The notes beneath the pieces were generated by a model. That model saw only the letters and a list, made by a program, of their open reading frames with translations, did no database searches and was not told the DNA's origin. From the NCBI GenBank assembly GCA_004556705.1, contig SFGA01000059.1:1-6827 (forward strand): 6,827 nucleotides of DNA, in the 5' to 3' direction. Every line of letters starts with the position of its first letter. Within the stretch, counting starts at the first letter, position 1. This document shows, piece by piece, positions 1 to 5,939 of this stretch. Source of the stretch: Ruminococcus sp. Its GTDB lineage: Bacteria; Bacillota; Clostridia; Oscillospirales; Acutalibacteraceae. The translations under genes and the position numbers were made by a program.

Positions 1-144
1 ATCGAGGATGATGTATCCGGTTTCCTCCTCCATCATCGTAATAGCTTCCTCCATAGTAATCTGTCGATAGGTTTTTTCAGCGGATTGCGTTGCACAACCG
101 GAAAGAAGCAGTAAAGTCATTAAAATGGGAATGATTCTTTTCAT
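1..144 (-). CDS. Lipoprotein with start of a rhodanese-like domain (partial, runs off window)
   Basis: Only the first 48 codons are present; the gene continues past the left edge. It starts at an ATG 6 nt after a GGAGGT ribosome binding site (151-156). The N-terminus is a short lipoprotein signal peptide: MKR, a hydrophobic stretch (IIPILMTLLLL), then the lipobox LSGC with the modified Cys at residue 17. This predicts an extracytoplasmic lipid-anchored protein. After a short polar linker comes TMEEAITMMEEETGYIILD, which resembles the opening of a rhodanese domain (the helix before 'ILDVR-x-EE'). The catalytic Cys loop would lie outside the window, so sulfurtransferase activity cannot be judged. 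Membrane-anchored single-domain rhodaneses of this kind are common in Clostridia. The lipoprotein call is firm; the rhodanese call is likely but rests on about 20 residues. Confidence 0.72.
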   Translation of the reverse strand, partial: MKRIIPILMTLLLLSGCATQSAEKTYRQITMEEAITMMEEETGYIILD

Positions 145-165
145 GTGTATACCTCCATATTTCGA

Positions 166-205
166 AAATAGGGCAGCCGTTTCCAACTGCCCTGTTTCCT
201 TTTTT
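166..205. terminator. Bidirectional intrinsic terminator-like hairpin
   Basis: GGGCAG (171-176) pairs with CTGCCC (187-192) around a 10-nt loop. The stem extends outward through A-rich and T-rich flanks (166-170 with 193-197, one G-U pair in the plus-strand RNA). A T-tract (200-205) follows on the plus strand, and TATTTT follows the stem on the minus strand. On the minus strand it would end the AbiE/hsdR-remnant/dehydrogenase-tail transcript just before the lipoprotein ribosome binding site. It is so close to that gene that a leader or attenuator role is also possible. Confidence 0.6.
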
Positions 206-266
206 ATGTTCTTGCCCTTCCGTCTACACTGAGCACAACGCCCGTGATATAGGATGCTTCGTCATC
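204..266 (-). pseudogene. 3' remnant of a short-chain dehydrogenase/reductase (FabG-like) gene
   Basis: On the minus strand this frame reads DDEASYITGVVLSVDGRART and then TAA (206-204). The pattern (S)DEASYITGxxLxVDG is the characteristic C-terminus of FabG-type short-chain dehydrogenases. Only about 20 codons survive. An in-frame TAA (269-267) lies directly upstream and there is no start, so the fragment is not expressed as a protein. The DNA upstream belongs to a different gene family (hsdR start), so this is the 3' side of a deletion or recombination junction. The final residues (GRART instead of the usual GG...) are slightly unusual. Confidence 0.6.
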
Positions 267-352
267 TTATTCCAGCCTGCAGCCTCGATCGCCGGAGTAA
301 TATATTTAGTTCGGATATCGGTTTCTAACAACTGTTTCTTATCAATCGTCAT
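224..352 (-). pseudogene. hsdR: 5' remnant of type I restriction endonuclease R subunit (hsdR-like), truncated
   Basis: An ATG at 352 sits 8 nt after a GGAGG motif (361-365) and just after the TGA of the AbiEii gene. The 42-codon reading frame begins MTIDKKQLLETDIRT followed by KYITPAIEAAGWNKMT. The pattern 'E-x-DIRTKYITPAIxxAGW' is the recognisable N-terminus of HsdR proteins, which normally run to roughly 800-1000 residues. After about codon 30 the similarity stops: the DNA changes to the tail of a dehydrogenase gene read in another frame, and translation ends at TAG (226-224). The likely history is that hsdR followed the AbiE pair in one defence operon and was lost by deletion, leaving its start. 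A short peptide may still be translated. The HsdR identification is by memory of the family's N-terminal pattern. Confidence 0.62.
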
Positions 353-353
353 A

Positions 354-1262
354 TCATTTTCCTCCATTCACCCAATTTAATGTCTTGGAACTCCAGTTTC
401 TAAGCAAATCTTCCTCTGTCGTGATTGCCTCCCAAACCGGCAGCAGAAAGGTTTTGATGCCTTTCATTACATCTGCAAAGGCCATATCGGGATTTCCAAG
501 CGTTTTTAGGAAGTAGCGCCACTTTACCTGCATATCTTCATCCTCCGCAAGGGCGAGGACGCGGTCGAAGCTATCCTTTTCATAGGCTGTGCCGCGGTTT
601 TGCAGGGTCTCCTGGATTGCGGTCTGCAGTTTCAGACCCTCGAAGTCAAAGGAGCGGGATAAATAATAAATGTCGTAAAAGTCTTTCATGCGTCCGGTCA
701 GCTCAAAGCGCTGCAGGATAGCATCGAACTTTTCGGCAATTGTGCTCTCCAGGGAATAGGTCAAAATTTCGGGCTTATCGTAACCCTCAAGCTGTGTCTG
801 AATATTTCGGCGCTCGGCGCTCGGTACGATCACGTCGCCAACGCCAACATCAACATTAAAAGGCACGCGAACATTCTTTATGTATCCGGTGATCTGCGTG
901 CTGACACCATGGTATTTGCGCTGCACTGCAATCGGTTCGGTTTTGCCGGCTTTGAATGTCAAAAAGTCATTGCCGGTATCCACTGCCAGGATTTCCGCTA
1001 TGATTTCATCCATGCGGACGAGGTCGTTATTGAAACCGCGCATCAGAAAATCCGCATCAACCGTTGCTCGGCTCTCAAAGTTGGTCAGTGTGTAAATGAA
1101 CAGACCGCCCTTGAGCACGAAATTCTCTGTGTATTTAGAGTATGCCAACCGGCGCAGAAATTCCTCCTGGAAAAATAGCTGCAGGCACTGCTGATAGCTG
1201 ATGCCGGATGATTTTGCTTTGTTTTTTAGTTTTGCCAGAACGGATGCCGCCATATCTGCCAT
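354..1262 (-). CDS. abiEii: AbiEii/AbiGii-family nucleotidyltransferase toxin
   Basis: This 302-residue protein is the toxin half of an AbiE type IV toxin-antitoxin/abortive-infection pair. AbiEii proteins are DNA polymerase beta-type nucleotidyltransferases that arrest growth or block phage when not countered by AbiEi. The expected motifs are in order: LKGG (50-53) followed by the metal-binding pair D69-A-D71, the third acidic strand FNVDVG (D138), EK at 177-178, and K193-D194-x2-YD, matching the family's conserved C-terminal KD-x2-D motif. The frame stays open upstream to 1421, but that part overlaps the AbiEi gene and has no family similarity. I chose the ATG at 1262 because it lies 10 nt after AGGAG (1273-1277) and overlaps the AbiEi stop as TGATG. 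An ATG at 1253 is a weaker alternative. The TGA ends 1 nt before the hsdR-remnant ATG. No motif is missing, so the gene looks intact. Confidence 0.9.
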   Translation of the reverse strand: MADMAASVLAKLKNKAKSSGISYQQCLQLFFQEEFLRRLAYSKYTENFVLKGGLFIYTLTNFESRATVDADFLMRGFNNDLVRMDEIIAEILAVDTGNDFLTFKAGKTEPIAVQRKYHGVSTQITGYIKNVRVPFNVDVGVGDVIVPSAERRNIQTQLEGYDKPEILTYSLESTIAEKFDAILQRFELTGRMKDFYDIYYLSRSFDFEGLKLQTAIQETLQNRGTAYEKDSFDRVLALAEDEDMQVKWRYFLKTLGNPDMAFADVMKGIKTFLLPVWEAITTEEDLLRNWSSKTLNWVNGGK

Positions 1263-1861
1263 CACAGCCACACTCCTATCAAATCTTTTGCCAGTTTCTT
1301 TACACGCAGAGGTCCGGCATATTCCATCAGTTTTGGGATGCTCTTTTCCGGATCTGCGATATATTTCTGAATGGCTTTGTTGAATATCTCTTTGTCCATC
1401 TTGTTGCGATAGCGCAGGCAATCACAAATCAGACGGTCTTTATCATAGATACGAATGGCATGACCATCCATGGTTCCGGTTGTCAAACCCAACTCCAGTA
1501 CGGCAGGCTCCACGTAATACGGTTTTACGAAGGGGTAATCAATTTTAAATCGGGATTTACCGGAGTCTTTGCTGACTGCCAGGTGCCAGTTGCCCGGGGT
1601 ACGATCGCTATAACCGTAATAGCGAAGCGCTGTGTCCATGCAGAGTATGGCATCAGGGAATAGGCGAATCACGGTTCCCACTTCGCTGAAATCGTTCGGG
1701 TTGATCCACTGATAATAGCCTCTGCGGATTTTTTCCACGTAACCGTCTGCGATCAGCTTTTCACGTTGCGGATAGAATATCTTTTCCTCTGCAAGCTGCG
1801 TGGTACGCATCATGCCGCCGTACTTATCGAATATGCTCTTATAATATTGGACATCGTGCAT
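1262..1861 (-). CDS. abiEi: AbiEi-family antitoxin / winged-helix transcriptional repressor
   Basis: This 199-residue protein is the antitoxin of the AbiE pair. AbiEi proteins carry an N-terminal winged helix that represses their own promoter and a C-terminal domain needed to counter the toxin. The winged helix is visible at residues 10-52: GGMMRTTQLAEE, then a recognition helix (FYPQREKLIADGYVEKI), then the wing RRGYYQW. A middle region (VIRLFPDAILCMDTALRYYGY, 64-84) and the IYDKDRLICDCLRYRNKMD segment (138-156) fit the COG5340/AbiEi group. The start ATG follows AAGGA (1871-1875) at 9 nt spacing, downstream of a near-consensus promoter. Its stop overlaps the toxin start by 1 nt, giving translational coupling and the usual antitoxin-first order. 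Composition is slightly richer in GC than the carbohydrate operon to its right, consistent with a transferred defence cassette. Confidence 0.88.
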   Translation of the reverse strand: MHDVQYYKSIFDKYGGMMRTTQLAEEKIFYPQREKLIADGYVEKIRRGYYQWINPNDFSEVGTVIRLFPDAILCMDTALRYYGYSDRTPGNWHLAVSKDSGKSRFKIDYPFVKPYYVEPAVLELGLTTGTMDGHAIRIYDKDRLICDCLRYRNKMDKEIFNKAIQKYIADPEKSIPKLMEYAGPLRVKKLAKDLIGVWL

Positions 1862-1895
1862 AGCTCACAGTCCTTTCTAAATTCAACCTGATTGA

Positions 1896-1907
1896 CCGCT
1901 AAAGCGG
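1896..1907. promoter_or_regulatory. Inverted repeat in abiE leader (candidate operator)
   Basis: CCGCT-AA-AGCGG is a perfect 5+5 palindrome between the predicted transcription start (about 1918) and the abiEi ribosome binding site. It shares the AAGCG core with the palindrome inside the promoter. AbiEi proteins are known to bind inverted repeats at their own promoter, so this pair of sites is a candidate operator. It could also be a small leader hairpin. Confidence 0.4.
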
Positions 1908-1924
1908 ATATTTTTGTATTATCT

Positions 1925-1953
1925 ATTATAACCAAAGCGCTTCGAATAGTCAA
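1925..1953 (-). promoter_or_regulatory. Sigma-A promoter of the abiE operon with palindromic spacer
   Basis: The minus strand has -35 TTGACT (1953-1948), a 17-nt spacer and -10 TATAAT (1930-1925), nearly the full vegetative consensus. Transcription would start near 1918 and give a leader of about 57 nt before the abiEi ATG. The spacer contains the 8-bp palindrome AAGCGCTT (1935-1942), which extends to 12 bp with one mismatched pair, placed where a repressor would block polymerase. Confidence 0.75.
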
Positions 1954-2030
1954 TACAATTTTGAAAACAAATTCACTTTCGAGCGGACATTTTGAAAATG
2001 ACTTTTGATTTATTATATATCGATCGCAGA

Positions 2031-2059
2031 AACAGAAAAAGACGCGGGCGACGCGTCTT
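2031..2059 (-). terminator. Intrinsic terminator on the minus strand
   Basis: On the minus strand AAGACGCG and CGCGTCTT form a perfect 8-bp GC-rich stem around a 5-nt loop (TCGCC), directly followed by a T run (TCTTTTTCTG). No T-tract follows on the plus strand. It would stop transcription coming from the small remnant gene region at 2149-2277 before the abiE promoter. Confidence 0.7.
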
Positions 2060-2092
2060 CGAAATAGTAGCTTTGTTCCGCTTTGAATAAAT

Positions 2093-2126
2093 GGTGCCAT
2101 TTTTGGCACCCTGCGTGGTGCCACGC
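2093..2126. repeat. GGTGCCA inverted-repeat cluster forming alternative hairpins
   Basis: GGTGCCA occurs at 2093-2099 and 2117-2123, and its complement TGGCACC at 2104-2110. The middle arm can pair with the left copy (4-nt TTTT loop) or the right copy (6-nt loop) but not both. The right copy is itself the centre of a GCGTGG-TG-CCACGC palindrome (2113-2126). No gene covers it. It may be a structured leader before the terminator at 2031-2059, or a mobile-element end. Confidence 0.55.
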
Positions 2127-2148
2127 GAGCAGGACTTGCTGTATAATT

Positions 2149-2277
2149 TCAGGATATAACCACAACCCTGAAACTCTGCTTGCGGTTGTTTCCACATCTT
2201 CTGCAAAGCTCGTTATAACAGATTCTGTTTCGTTCATTCAGGAACAGGCTCCATTCTGTTTTTTTACTTTTTGTCAT
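2149..2277 (-). pseudogene. Truncated small Cys-containing protein, probably a mobile-element accessory gene remnant
   Basis: From an ATG at 2277 the minus strand reads 42 codons: MTKSKKTEWSLFLNERNR, ICYNELCRRC, then KQSFRVVVIS and TGA (2151-2149). I recall small proteins with the same layout (K-K-TEW-x-F-x-N-x-R-x-R-x-x-YNELCRxC then CKQSFRxxVxxCPRY) from conjugative elements and islands of Clostridia. Here the Cys before KQSFR is Arg and the stop falls where the next conserved Cys is expected, so the tail is missing. The frame is open upstream to 2343. The best ribosome binding site (AAAAGGAG, near 2297-2304) is about 20 nt before this ATG, so the true start is uncertain. Nothing is known to me about its function. 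It marks this stretch as mobile-element debris. Confidence 0.4.
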
Positions 2278-2403
2278 TCTCGGAATAACTATCACGCTCC
2301 TTTTTACTGTAGCCTTTCGGGTTGATTTATATGTGATGATCATATATTTAATGAGTTACAATCGGTGTCCGATTTGTTTACTTGTTCAAACACGTTTATA
2401 TGT
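2278..2403. other. Intergenic stretch with one small hairpin, no gene seen
   Basis: This AT-rich stretch lies between the remnant reading frame and the carbohydrate-operon terminator. The only structure I see is AATCGG-TGT-CCGATT (2360-2374), a perfect 6-bp stem with a 3-nt loop and no following T run. It could be a small operator or recombination-related palindrome. I see no tRNA or coding similarity. Confidence 0.4.
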
Positions 2404-2447
2404 ATAGAAAAACTCCTGTCCGCAGAAACGAACGGGAGTTTTTCTAT
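2404..2447. terminator. Terminator of the GH112 operon (bidirectional hairpin)
   Basis: ATAGAAAAACTCC (2404-2416) and GGAGTTTTTCTAT (2435-2447) form a perfect 13-bp inverted repeat around an 18-nt loop. The T run lies within the 3' arm on both strands, so it can end transcription in either direction. It begins 6 nt after the GH112 stop codon, so its main role is to end the minus-strand operon. Confidence 0.85.
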
Positions 2448-2453
2448 TGAAGG

Positions 2454-4640
2454 TTATATTTGATACCATTTAATTTCATTTGCTTCTAAATGGAGGTCGA
2501 AACTTGTTCCGTCACCTAAATACACGGTTGTATCCTGTGGTTCATAAGTATTATTCACAACGCAGTACTTTCCGTTTTTAACATAAGCGTGGACTTCAAC
2601 ATTATAGTTTGTTGAATACCAACGATAAAGTTCATCTTCGGCTGAAGCACTCCAAAGAATTGCACGGTGAAGAACACGGCTGTTTTTGAATGAATAGGGC
2701 AAACCGCTGATATAAACACCTCTACCCTTGCCGAACTCTTTGACTGCCATTTGTACTTCTTCCGCATGTCTTACCATAAAGGGAAGTTCGGTTGCGTTCT
2801 GAATAAGTACCGTTGTGCCGTCAAGGGCAACAATATTCTTCTTTCCTTCGCCGAAATCAACCTCGCCCTCTGCATCGGCAAGAATGAAATGGTCACGGTG
2901 TTCTTCAACATTATAACGGCGGGTATTAAGTGTTAATCCGTTTTCTCTTTCAACACCTAAAATGTCGTCAAGTTGGAAAAATTTACCCTGCCATTGATGT
3001 GCCGCAGGTTCGCCCACACCGATAAATCCGCCGCCGTTATAGACGAATTTTTTAACTGCGGTGATAATTTCTTCGTCTTTCCAATACTCGCCGCCTGTTT
3101 GTGCTGTATCAGCGTCACCCACATTGATAATAACATCAAAATTATCAAGAAGATTTTTATCTTTTTTCATATCGTCAAAACTAATAAACTTCACATCAAA
3201 GGGTGCTCCGCTTAATGCCTCAATAATGCCGAAATATGAATAGTTTTGTCTGTAATAAAGTGCGTGATGCACCATGTGGTTACCCCAACCGCGCATTTTG
3301 CCCCAACAGTTTAAAACCGCAACCCTCTTAACGCAATAAGGTGTTACACCGCAAATGTTATCGTAAAGAGTTCTGAATTCGTCGCAAACATTTTTGATAT
3401 AGTCAACAAATTCGGGGAATTTAAGCGCAAGTTTAAGATACCCGCCGTAGCCGATACGGGAAATGGGACTTCTTAAAATAGCTCGTCTTGCGGTTATCCA
3501 GTTGTTTTTTGCTTCGTAAACGGGGTCACCGCCTTCGCAGAATACATCGGGGAAGAAATACGGCAAAAATCTGCCCTCTGTGTATTTTACGCCTTTAATA
3601 TCGCTGAAAAGACGAAGTGTTGCACCGTTGCCCACACTGCCTACAACCGCATCAAGTCCTATTGTTTCAAATTCTTCCATAAAGGGCTCCATGCCAATCC
3701 AATGGTCGCCCATAAACATCATTGCTTCTTTGCCGTATTCGTGGACAATATCAACCATTTCTTTGGCAAGTTTTGCAACCTCACGTCTTTGGAATGCTTG
3801 GAAATCCTTGAATTCTTTTGACGGAACTCTGTATGTGTTATTCATATAGCCCTGGTCAATAATGAATTCCGGACGGAATTTATAACCCACTTCTTTTTCA
3901 AACTGTTCCAAAATATACGGACTGACTGAAGCGGTGTAGCCGTACCAGTCAACAAATTTTTCTCTTGCCAGCTCGTCAAATATAAGGGTAAATTGGTGAA
4001 AGAAAGTTGTAAATCTGACAACATCAACATAATCGTGAGTATCTAAGAATTTACGCAGTCTTTCCATTGAGTGTGCCCTTGTTTTCGGCTGACGCACATC
4101 AAAGGTTATCTGCGGTTCAATGTCCCACTTGTTGACAACCGCATTATACATATGTACCGGGTCCCACATAATATAAGCCAAGAAACTCACCGTGTATTCG
4201 TGGAACGGTGTTGTGCTGATAGTAACATCGCCTGTTTCTTCGTTATATGACCACATATCTGTGGGCACAGGCTCACCTGTTGTGCGGTCCATAACTTCCC
4301 ACCATCTTGTGATGTCGTCATGGTTATTGACTTTGAGCATATCGGGATAAAGATGGTCCATCAAGTGAATTGAAAGTGAATTTTCCGTTGCGGTGTGAAA
4401 CGGAGTCATAATATACATTTGCTGAACTTCGTCCGGATTTGCTTTTGCCCATTCATTATCTTTACGGGTTGTATAATATGTTGCATATACCTTTCCGCCT
4501 GCATCTTTTAACTCTTGCGGAAATTCGGTACCGTCGCAGTCACGGATAGCGTCCGCACCCCAGATATCCATAATTTCAAGGGTTTCTTTTATGACGTCCA
4601 TATCTGTCGGGATTGTTACTCTGCCTTTACTGTTAGCCAT
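2454..4640 (-). CDS. gnpA: 1,3-beta-galactosyl-N-acetylhexosamine phosphorylase (GH112)
   Basis: This 728-residue cytosolic enzyme belongs to family GH112 (also called LnpA/GLNBP). It catalyses reversible phosphorolysis of lacto-N-biose and galacto-N-biose to alpha-galactose-1-phosphate and GlcNAc or GalNAc. The length is close to the ~720-750 usual for the family. The N-terminal barrel opens with GRVTIPTDMDVIKETLE and WGADAIRDCDGTEFP (6-41), highly characteristic. FMGDHWIGMEP (309-319) carries D312, the likely equivalent of the general acid Asp313 of the Bifidobacterium enzyme; V162 and N166 fall at acceptor-site positions known from that enzyme. A Rossmann/amidotransferase-like domain (KRVAVLNCWG at 438; DVIINVGDAD; NGGGFIGVGEP at 535-545) and a C-terminal beta domain (~670-728) complete it. 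The ATG follows GAGG at 7 nt, and only 9 nt separate it from the upstream stop. Some relatives prefer galactosyl-rhamnose, so substrate preference is inferred. Confidence 0.95.
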   Translation of the reverse strand: MANSKGRVTIPTDMDVIKETLEIMDIWGADAIRDCDGTEFPQELKDAGGKVYATYYTTRKDNEWAKANPDEVQQMYIMTPFHTATENSLSIHLMDHLYPDMLKVNNHDDITRWWEVMDRTTGEPVPTDMWSYNEETGDVTISTTPFHEYTVSFLAYIMWDPVHMYNAVVNKWDIEPQITFDVRQPKTRAHSMERLRKFLDTHDYVDVVRFTTFFHQFTLIFDELAREKFVDWYGYTASVSPYILEQFEKEVGYKFRPEFIIDQGYMNNTYRVPSKEFKDFQAFQRREVAKLAKEMVDIVHEYGKEAMMFMGDHWIGMEPFMEEFETIGLDAVVGSVGNGATLRLFSDIKGVKYTEGRFLPYFFPDVFCEGGDPVYEAKNNWITARRAILRSPISRIGYGGYLKLALKFPEFVDYIKNVCDEFRTLYDNICGVTPYCVKRVAVLNCWGKMRGWGNHMVHHALYYRQNYSYFGIIEALSGAPFDVKFISFDDMKKDKNLLDNFDVIINVGDADTAQTGGEYWKDEEIITAVKKFVYNGGGFIGVGEPAAHQWQGKFFQLDDILGVERENGLTLNTRRYNVEEHRDHFILADAEGEVDFGEGKKNIVALDGTTVLIQNATELPFMVRHAEEVQMAVKEFGKGRGVYISGLPYSFKNSRVLHRAILWSASAEDELYRWYSTNYNVEVHAYVKNGKYCVVNNTYEPQDTTVYLGDGTSFDLHLEANEIKWYQI

Positions 4641-4649
4641 ATATTAACC

Positions 4650-5939
4650 TCACTTCTCAATAGTAATTATCTCGTTATTTTTTAATGTAATCTTACCGCT
4701 GCGCATTTTTTTGCGTCTGAACGGAACACCTTTTCGCACATAGAATTTATTGTTTGCTATGTATGCGTCGGGGTTGCCCACGGCACTGACAGTACCGCCT
4801 AAATCGTCATAACTTACATTGTCTTTAAATGTGTTATGAATTGCTTCCTGAAGACAGAACATAATACAACCGCCCTCATTAAGACGGGAATAGTTTTTCT
4901 CGTAAACAGTTCCGTCGCCTGAGTCCGCATCATAAGCCATTCCGTCCTGATTAAGTTTCGTGTCAACTGCTTCGTTATAACGCAAAAGTGCATTTTTGCA
5001 TTTCCATGGCCATATTGCCGCCGCAACTTTACCCATTCGTTTTTCAGGTTTACTGTAAATTCTGTCATTCATTTCACAGGCACAACTGTCCGCAACATTA
5101 TGTTCAACCAACGGTTCCAAGGCGTACATCGGAGTAATGGCATCTCCACCTGCGAATTTCACATAGTTACCGCATATTAAAATGTTCTCGTGACCGTATT
5201 TCTTGAAAGTGTCGGCAGAAAGTTCTTTTGTTGCAAATTTCTTGTGCTTATATGAGTAGCCGACTGCAATACCCCAACGGCTGACTTTTTTCACATAACA
5301 GTTCTTCACCGTTACGCCGTCATATCTTGCAACACCCGTTTTTTCTTCATCATCGGGTTTAAAGCAGGTCATATAAATTCCGCCGTTATTCATGTGCTTG
5401 TTATAAACATTACCGTTGACATCATGAATGTACAAATTATCAAGCGTGATATTGTGAAGAGTGCCTCTGTTCTGTGCTACAACCGCAACACCCGTTCTGT
5501 CCGTTTTATTGGGGTTTGAGTATTCTTCAAGAGATTTTTCGCTGTCTTTATTTGTAATCTCAATATCTTTAATTATGATATTTTCACAGTCAAAAAGCAG
5601 AATTGCCGATGAAACATCACCTTTATAAATATGACATTTGCTGTCAAGCGGTGTTCCGTAATCCTGATACCAAACGCCTGTGCCGTCTGCCTTGATAATC
5701 GGCATATCACCGTCACCGTATGAAGCAATCTCGATTATTTCGCCGTTTATATCACCGCAGTTTTTAAGATGCAAATATTCACCCGAAAATTCAGAATCTT
5801 TTTCAAGGAGAATTTTGTCACCTGCGCAGATTTCAATTTCGTTTATTTTATTAAGAGTAAGAAAAGGAGTATTTGCGCTCAGTCCGTCGTTAGCGTCATT
5901 TCCGTTAATCGAACTTATATAAAATGTTCTTGATTTCAT
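4650..5939 (-). CDS. Parallel beta-helix glycosidase, GH136 lacto-N-biosidase-like
   Basis: This 429-residue protein has right-handed parallel beta-helix character. It opens with FYISSINGNDANDGLS, typical of the family start, and has repeated short strand/turn units such as ENIIIKDIEIT, HNITLDNLYIHDV, DGVTVKNCYV and ENILICGNYV. A core segment QDGMAYDADSGDGTVYEKNY (331-350) has D332 and D339 seven residues apart. The catalytic aspartates of LnbX (D411/D418) and of the Eubacterium ramulus GH136 enzyme have the same spacing (from memory). GH136 releases lacto-N-biose from lacto-N-tetraose. No signal peptide or anchor is visible, so it should act inside the cell. The ATG at 5939 is preferred over a TTG at 5945: GAGAGGAG (5950-5957) is 10 nt away. 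It overlaps the upstream chaperone-like gene by 35 nt and is followed closely by GH112. Beta-helix proteins include many other lyases and hydrolases, so the exact activity is inferred. Confidence 0.65.
   Translation of the reverse strand: MKSRTFYISSINGNDANDGLSANTPFLTLNKINEIEICAGDKILLEKDSEFSGEYLHLKNCGDINGEIIEIASYGDGDMPIIKADGTGVWYQDYGTPLDSKCHIYKGDVSSAILLFDCENIIIKDIEITNKDSEKSLEEYSNPNKTDRTGVAVVAQNRGTLHNITLDNLYIHDVNGNVYNKHMNNGGIYMTCFKPDDEEKTGVARYDGVTVKNCYVKKVSRWGIAVGYSYKHKKFATKELSADTFKKYGHENILICGNYVKFAGGDAITPMYALEPLVEHNVADSCACEMNDRIYSKPEKRMGKVAAAIWPWKCKNALLRYNEAVDTKLNQDGMAYDADSGDGTVYEKNYSRLNEGGCIMFCLQEAIHNTFKDNVSYDDLGGTVSAVGNPDAYIANNKFYVRKGVPFRRKKMRSGKITLKNNEIITIEK

Noticed and set aside
204..352. 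A real fusion protein of HsdR start and dehydrogenase tail
   Set aside because: The two parts are in different frames; the hsdR frame stops at 226-224 and the dehydrogenase frame is preceded by a stop at 269-267.
1263..1421. N-terminal extension of the AbiEii frame up to an ATG at 1421
   Set aside because: It overlaps the AbiEi coding region on the same strand, has no ribosome binding site and reads as low-quality protein (QQDGQRDIQQSH...). The TGATG overlap and AGGAG site support the start at 1262.
880..1663. Plus-strand open frames at 880-1095, 909-1178, 1201-1383 and 1208-1663
   Set aside because: They lie opposite the AbiE genes, lack ribosome binding sites and have no recognisable family features.
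2149..2151. TGA as a selenocysteine codon in the small Cys protein
   Set aside because: The sequence after TGA does not continue the expected CPRY-type tail, and no SECIS-like element could be assigned; truncation is simpler.
1810..2237. Minus-strand frames at 1810-2124, 1973-2206 and 2013-2237, and a plus-strand frame at 2083-2325
   Set aside because: They run through the hairpins, terminator and abiE promoter and show no coherent protein sequence.
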